NCBI GenBank assembly: GCA_000231825.2
Contig: JH720401.1
Location: forward strand, 1 to 27,328
Direction: 5' to 3'
DNA from: Tetrahymena elliotti 4EA
Taxonomy: Eukaryota > Ciliophora > Oligohymenophorea > Hymenostomatida > Tetrahymenidae
Length of the DNA: 27,328 nucleotides
Shown: piece after piece, positions 21,619-27,328 of the stretch
Layout of the letters: each line of letters starts with the position of its first letter
Position numbering within the stretch: position 1 is the first letter of the stretch
The notes under the pieces: generated by a model
Databases searched by the model: none
What the model saw: the letters and a program-made list of their open reading frames with translations, nothing else
Told to the model about the DNA's origin: nothing
Program-made: the position numbers and the translations under genes

Positions 21619-21882
21619 AAATTAAAAAAAATGATGTAACTAATGGATTTAATAAAGACAATGAATCTAAAAGCATAATATTAAATAAATAAAAATTTAA
21701 AATGAAAAACAATCCTCAATTAATAATTTTCCTAAAAATATTCCAGAATAAACTGCAAAATTTACAAACAAATTGTCAGTAAAAAAATTTCACAAAATTT
21801 ACTGATAAAATAATAAAAAATCTAATCAATTAAACAAGTAAGAATTCAATATAATAATTTAAGATTATTCATTTATTTTAAA
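21613..21882 (+). repeat. direct repeat copy 2 (orphan tail of a third cNMP gene)
   Basis: Aligned codon by codon with the end of gene B, this copy reads QLMDLIKTMNLKAQYQINKN against QLEDLIKTMNSKTQYQINNN in the same frame. It ends in TGA slightly later (21709-21711), and the similarity then continues into the downstream flank (AAACTGCAAAATTT.., AAAAAATCTAATCA, GATTATTCAT). No cNMP-binding body precedes it; the transposase relic does. It is best read as the 3' remnant of a third tandem copy. Confidence 0.7.
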
Positions 21883-22430
21883 CTTATCTTTCACTTTCAT
21901 ATATTTTAATATTTTTAATGTAAAAAATTAATTTCAACATTTAATCAAGTATGTTTTAAAATTAATAATTTTTATTTTATTTTGACTCAAAATAGTATTC
22001 TTTCAATTGTTAATTTGTAAAAAAAATAATGACATCAATAATAAAAAATTTTAATAAAAGATCTAAATTTTTGTTGGAATAGTTATTAATAAAAAAATAA
22101 AAAGTTTAGATTTATTTATTTTAGTATTTTAAATTTGATAACAATAACTGTATAAAAACTGTGAACTGTATAACATTAAGAAAATAAAAAGAGATCTTTA
22201 TCAAAAGGTATTTTTACATTTTAAAGCTGAAAATTTTTTAAAAACTAATAAAATTGATTTTATATTTTAATTTTTTTAAAATTATATTAGAATGGGATAA
22301 AATTAAATAGCTCAATCAGAAGAAAATTAAAAGAAAATACTACAATGGAAATTTTATATTCTATACAATTAAATATATAAGTATTTTTGCAAAAAAATAT
22401 TGTTATTTATTAATAAATTTGATAAATAGA
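21883..22430. other. AT-rich spacer, no gene seen
   Basis: About 550 bp with no open frame or motif. It should contain the promoter of the LRR gene that starts at 22431. Confidence 0.6.
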
Positions 22431-23951
22431 ATGAAATACGATTTAAATTAATCTTATAGTAGCATTGAAGAAGTTGATGGATATCAAAATATTAAAGATA
22501 TAAGCATAAAAATTAAGAAGTAAATTTTTTTCATGCTAAAAAAATACTAAAAATTTTTATTAGAGATTATGATTTTGGTATAGAGGGAGCTATTGGTATA
22601 TAACAAGGATTAAGTTATTTTAATGATATTTAAAAATTAACTTTGGTGATAGGATAGTAGATTAAATTTATGATAAAGTTTTAAATAATCTATTTTTATT
22701 AAGAAATAATAAGGTAAATAACTCTGTCTGTAAAATAATAGGTTAAACCTTTTCTAATTATCTGTAACTAACAAACCTAAATTTAGTTTTAGAATAGTAA
22801 TTTTTTTAATATATTTATAAATAAATTATATTTTTTAATTTAGGAATAATATCTAAAGTGGTATTGTTGATTTGCTAAATCCAATTTAAAGTTGCTTGAA
22901 TTTGTAGTCTTTAAAGATTATGATTGGAAAGTAAATATTTTATTTTTAATTAATTTGAATTATTCATAATATAAAAAGACAAAATTGTGTGAAAGATTAA
23001 TTGCTTATAACCCTAAGTTAGATTCTAAAACATCTAAAATAGTTAATAGAAATTGGTTTAGTAATAGAGGAGTAAGAATTTGTTATTTAAAATAAACTCT
23101 ATAGTTTTCTTGTAAAATAAAAAGAGGAAATATGACAACTAAAAATGGATTAGCCTATTTGTCTGAAGGATTGAAAACTTGCTTTAGGTTACTAAAATTA
23201 GAATTAATATTTGGAAAGTAATTATTAAACTTACGGATTTATCTATTTTTAAAAACCAACTATTTCAAAAAGAGAGGAGATTAAAACTGAGGGTTTATAA
23301 GCTTTATAATAAGGATTTGCTGGATTATAAATTCTATCACATATTTCAATAGATGTTGGAGAGTGAATAATTTAATTATTTTAGATTTAATAAAATTTTA
23401 AATTAACCTAAAAATTCAGATGGAATGGTATAAAAAGCCAAGGTTGCGAATGGATGTTAAATTCATTGTTAATGTTAAGATAAATAATAGAAGTGAAAAT
23501 TTGCATAGACATGTAAAATTATTTCAAATTAAGCTAAGTTTCTCTAATTTAACAATTCAATTCAAAGGGGAAACTATATTTCAGATGAAGGGTTAAAATA
23601 TTTATCTATTGCAATACTGTCATACTAAAAGCTTTGTAAATTATCTGTATCATTTGGTAGGTAATAGATATTTAGTAAATGATCATTTTGTTACCTAAAT
23701 TATCAGATTTAATAATATAGGTTTTAAAAGGATTTACATATTTTTTAGGAGCTTAAATGGATGCAAAAATCTCTTACATTTTGAATGCAGTTTATTTTGG
23801 TAAAATAAAAGTTAAAAAATTATCATTTTTATTTCTTTTAAATTTCAACAGTACAGGAAATGGTATTTTAAGGCAGTAATAAATTAATCTTCAAATCTTA
23901 TTAAATCACATTAAATAAATTGTTAATAAAAACTTATGTTTGATATGGTGA
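22431..23951 (+). CDS. leucine-rich-repeat protein, one repeat per exon
   Basis: Nine exons, 301 aa: 22431-22519, 22564-22656, 22844-22930, 23050-23217, 23273-23362, 23420-23512, 23568-23660, 23707-23799 and 23852-23951, stop TGA 23949-23951. After a 30-residue start, each internal exon encodes a repeat of 29-31 residues of the type N.I...G...L...L..C..L..L.L.+G; exon 4 encodes two. Examples are NNIQSGIVDLLNPIQSCLNL, NGLAYLSEGLKTCFRLLKLE, TEGLQALQQGFAGLQILSHI and YISDEGLKYLSIAILSYQKL. All eight introns (44-187 nt) fall in phase 2 at the same place in the repeat. The repeat style is that of ribonuclease-inhibitor-like LRRs, common in Tetrahymena genes. There is no kinase, signal peptide or membrane segment. 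A protein-binding role is inferred; the partner is unknown. The last exon has only a partial repeat. Confidence 0.85.
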
Positions 23952-24362
23952 AAAAAATATATAATTATATCTAACATAAATTTTATTTGTATTTTTAATT
24001 AAAACTTAAAAAAAGATTCATTAATTTTTAATTCAAATAAACTTCAGTTCTAGTTTTCTTAGAGAAAGATGAATGAAATTTTATATAATTAGGTTAAATT
24101 GATAATTACCTAAAATAAAAATTATTTTTTAGAATTTTTTCATAAACTAAAAATAATTTTTGATCTCTAAATTTTAATTTTTTGGGAAATTACAAAAGGA
24201 AATATGGAGATTAATTTTGTTGTTAATTTTTTATTTTCTTACTAAAATAATAAAATGAAATTGAATTTTAGTTAAAATGAAAAAAGATAAAAAATATTTA
24301 AAATTTCTTATTTTCAAATAATAAAAAAAATAAAATTGCCAAAAAAAATACAAAAAAAGAAT
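23952..24362. other. convergent 3'-3' intergenic region
   Basis: About 410 bp of AT-rich sequence between the stops of the plus-strand LRR gene and the minus-strand Cys-rich membrane protein gene. It must hold both 3' untranslated regions. Nothing specific was recognised. Confidence 0.6.
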
Positions 24363-27328
24363 TCATTTGATATTAAAATCATCTGAAATATTATCTTAAG
24401 ATCCATATCTTTTTAATGATTCTTAATTGTAAATATTGATATCCTTTTGTTATTTAGGTCTCATAGGAGATTCAAATGCACTATCTTCTTCATATAAATC
24501 TTAAAACTTATTTTGTTGATACTTAACTTACACAGTAGGGTCTTTTTAAATTATTTCTTTGTTTTAATTTCCATACTATTTTCTTTAGATGTAACCTTTA
24601 CTCTTTCTTGATTCTTAAAGTTATGATTTATATGATGATTAGTTTAAATTATTTTGCTATGTAGATTCGTTTAATGCTTGATTTTATGATACATCAAAAT
24701 TTGTAGGATAATTTCCAGAAACATTATGAGAAATATCAAATTATGAACTATTATTATAATTATTTTATTATTAATTATAATTTTATCTATTATTTTATGC
24801 ATCTATTTTTCCTTATCCAGTATTCTATTATTACCTTATTTATTAATCTAGTAACATAGATTTATCATTTTAAAGATCTTATTTTAGATTTATTTTACCT
24901 GACTCCTTCTTTTAAGTTATCTTTTTAGGGGAACTAGGCTGCTTATCTGATTATATTTTTAAAGCAGATGAGTTTTCTAATTAGGATAGATCATTTAGAG
25001 ATGCTTGCTTTTATTCCTTAACCTATGATCCATTTTCTTTCTTAAGACAATTATAGATAAACTTTATCAAATAGAGTAAAGAAGTAATGAAATAAATTCC
25101 AATTGATAACATAACTAAAAAAATAATAATAAAGCTGAACAATTTTTATTTTTCTGAATCACCTTCGCTTTAAATCAAAATCAGATAAATAATATGCATA
25201 ACAAAGGTTATAGTTTCTATAACTGAATAACATATAGTGTGCTCAATCATTCTAAAAGGCCTAACTAAAATTATATAAAGCCAATATAGTGAATATAAGG
25301 CAGTAAGTAAAGAAATTTAAGTTGTTGGGTTTTAATATCCATAAACTATAATGACTGAAGCTATGATCTTTCTAAAAACAATTATTGCCACAAAATTTCT
25401 CTCTAGTAACTTTTCTTACTTGATATATCTGTATAACACAAAAAATTTTAGCAAATCAGAGTATCCTTTTTCATTTGTATGTACATTTTCAAAAGGGGTT
25501 ATTTTATTTTATTCAATTTTTAAAGAAACACTTGATTATTACTTCTTTAAGAGTAGTACTTTCTTTATTTGAATTTTATAGAAAAGATAACCAAAAAATG
25601 ATAGCAAAAATAAAGCAACCACTAAGCTTAGAGATGAGCTTGTAGCTTCGTATTTATCGCTAAACCCAAAATTCATAAACTAAAAGAAGATCAAAAGAGA
25701 AAACTCTTAGGCTGTAAGAACAAATATAATAATAGGCAGAGATATGAAAAATATTCTTTTTATTTTGCTCAGGAAAGATTATTGATCTTAATCAATAAAG
25801 CTTGTTATGTAAGAAATAAGCAAAACAAAAATTGTCAATGAAAAAATTAAAATTGAGTTAGCTAAGAAGTAAGGATATTTATCATTGAGTGGAATCTTTG
25901 AGTTGATATTATTCAAAGAATTAATTTATTAACTTTAAGTTTATAGAAATCTAGATTTACTGGAGCTTGGTACAAGTTAATCAAATTAAAATATTTTTGT
26001 AAGATGAGCATAGTATAAATTTTATACAACATTATCTAGGCCTAATGCAGGTTTATAGTTCACATAAGTAAAAAAGCTAATTGTTTAGGAGAATTCAATT
26101 AAGCTAAAAAGTATTAATGGGTTTAGGCTGATTGTAGCTTTTTGATATGGTTTAAATAAAAAAACTTTTAATTTCTTTAAGAAAATCTAATTTGTTTTAT
26201 TTTTAGGATTAAAAGTAAAAGAAAGATAAATTAATATTTTTTAAATTAAAATTTGAATTTATTTCTATTATTACCTAATAATGTAGTAGATACAGCTGAT
26301 GAGATAATTACAGAATTAGCTGCGATCTTTAGATTGTTTTAAATTTTTGAATCTTCACATAAGGGCTGATTAACATCTGAAGTATCGTTTGGACAAATAC
26401 ATTATCCAATATCATTATAATAAGTTTTTTGCAAAACTCTATTTCCAAAGCATGTTAGGCATGAACTAAATTATGAATCAAAACATGTTAAGCAAGTATA
26501 ATGACAAGTTATTTTTCTTAAAACACATAAACCTTAAGAATCTAAATCATACCCATTTTAGCAGGTTTAACATTTATTCGAAGTAGAACAAAGCTTGCAA
26601 TTTTAAACACAAGCTTAACATTGATTATTCGAAACATAAAAACCTTCACCACATGTTTTACATTAGCCACCAGAAAGATATCTATTTAATGTACAAGTTA
26701 AGCATTTTGTACTATCTTAAGGTAATGAGCAAGTTGAACAAGAAGAATGGCAGATAATATCACATTAATTCTTTAGAGGATTATAATTATAGTCTGATGA
26801 AGGATTGCAAGATAAACATTTATCAGATTAATCTATACACGTAGCACAAGGAGGCAAACAAGCTTGACAGCTATTCGAAGCTGTTAAGTAGGTTCCAGGT
26901 TTACAAGTTAAACATTAATTATTTGCAGAGCCTGAACATGTTAGACAGGATGAATCGCAAGCTTAAATACATTTATTGGTAGTAGGGTCATAATTATAAA
27001 GAGCTGGTGGATTGCACGAAAAGCATTTATTTGCACTTATTTAACATGTTGCACAAGGATTTTAGCAGGGTTAACAGGAATTAGAGGCTGTTAAATAATA
27101 TCCAGAACTACAAGACAAACATGAATTCTAATTATTCGGAGCTGAACAAGTTAAACAAGAAGAATGGCAAATCATACTACATTTTTTAGTAGAAGAATCA
27201 TAATTATAATCGGTAGCGGGAGTGCAAGAGAGACAGGTGGTAGCGTTTGTTTAGCAAGTTGCACAGGGTGCTTGGCAAGGATCACACGTATTTGAGGCTG
27301 TTAAATAATATCCAGAACTACAAGATAA
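24363..27328 (-). CDS. furin-like Cys-rich repeat multi-pass membrane protein (5' end outside window)
   Basis: The 3' part of a large gene, 942 residues visible. Exon 27328-26275 (continuing beyond the window) and exon 26137-24363 are joined by a 137-nt phase-1 intron, stop TGA 24363-24365. Visible residues 1-335 are furin/growth-factor-receptor-like Cys repeats of about 70 residues built on CATC, CLSC, CLTCS and CLTCKPGTYLTAS. They are expected to be extracellular and disulphide-bonded. Then come about eight hydrophobic segments (near 340-363, 440-463, 478-503, 518-537, 600-618, 626-643, 652-673 and 683-713), and a cytoplasmic Gln/Asn/Ser/Lys-rich tail of about 230 residues. This layout matches large ciliate surface proteins of unknown ligand. 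No GPCR or channel signature was recognised; receptor or adhesion roles are inference only. Confidence 0.88.
26877..27328 (-). repeat. internal ~207-210 bp coding repeats
   Basis: The Cys-rich exon is built from tandem units. The plus-strand string GAGGCTGTTAAATAATATCC recurs at 27084 and 27294 (210 bp, 70 codons), and a diverged copy begins at 26877 (207 bp). The two distal units share long identical stretches at DNA level, which suggests recent duplication or gene conversion. The array continues past the window edge. Confidence 0.8.

Noticed and set aside
25351..25572. Plus-strand 73-aa frame
   Set aside because: It is antisense to the membrane-spanning region of the Cys-rich protein; the minus-strand frame is far longer and coherent.

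Overview
The window looks like protein-coding (probably macronuclear) DNA of an oligohymenophorean ciliate close to Tetrahymena. It is extremely AT-rich. TAA and TAG occur in frame throughout every convincing gene, where they are read as Gln, and TGA is the only stop. Introns are GT..AG, very AT-rich and about 44-260 nt long, which argues against Paramecium (20-35 nt). All gene models below were spliced by eye; for each I checked that exon phases close and total length divides by three. No tRNA, rRNA, CRISPR array or telomeric repeat was seen.

Layout. (1) 1-2890: gene-poor, with a weak minus-strand coding relic (381-1188, perhaps also 1628-1807). (2) 2891-4887 minus: complete four-exon alpha-oxoamine synthase-family PLP enzyme (476 aa). 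(3) 4888-7740: long AT-rich spacer. (4) 7741-9094 plus: long coding relic with frameshifts, no 5' start and a run-on 3' end. (5) 8880-10320: spacer with an unexplained GC-richer island at 9721-9880. (6) 10321-11648 minus: complete five-exon TruA-type tRNA pseudouridine synthase (312 aa). (7) 12913-20253 plus: two paralogous genes with two cyclic-nucleotide-binding domains each, plus a candidate small membrane protein gene between them. Their first four exons have matching phases and almost identical lengths, so they are a tandem duplication. (8) 20167-21882: a degenerate pogo/Tc1-type DDE transposase on the minus strand, flanked by two diverged direct copies of the 3' end of the second cyclic-nucleotide gene. 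(9) 22431-23951 plus: intact nine-exon leucine-rich-repeat gene with about one repeat per exon and every intron in phase 2. (10) 24363-27328 minus: 3' portion of a large furin-like Cys-rich-repeat, multi-pass membrane protein that runs off the window.

The genes do not form one pathway. There is one tRNA-modification enzyme, one small-molecule PLP enzyme, and a cluster of signalling or surface genes (cNMP-binding, LRR, Cys-rich membrane protein) of the kind that expands by local duplication in ciliates. The most interesting structure is 12913-21882: tandem duplication with frozen 5' gene architecture, then a transposase relic next to an orphan third copy of the gene's tail.
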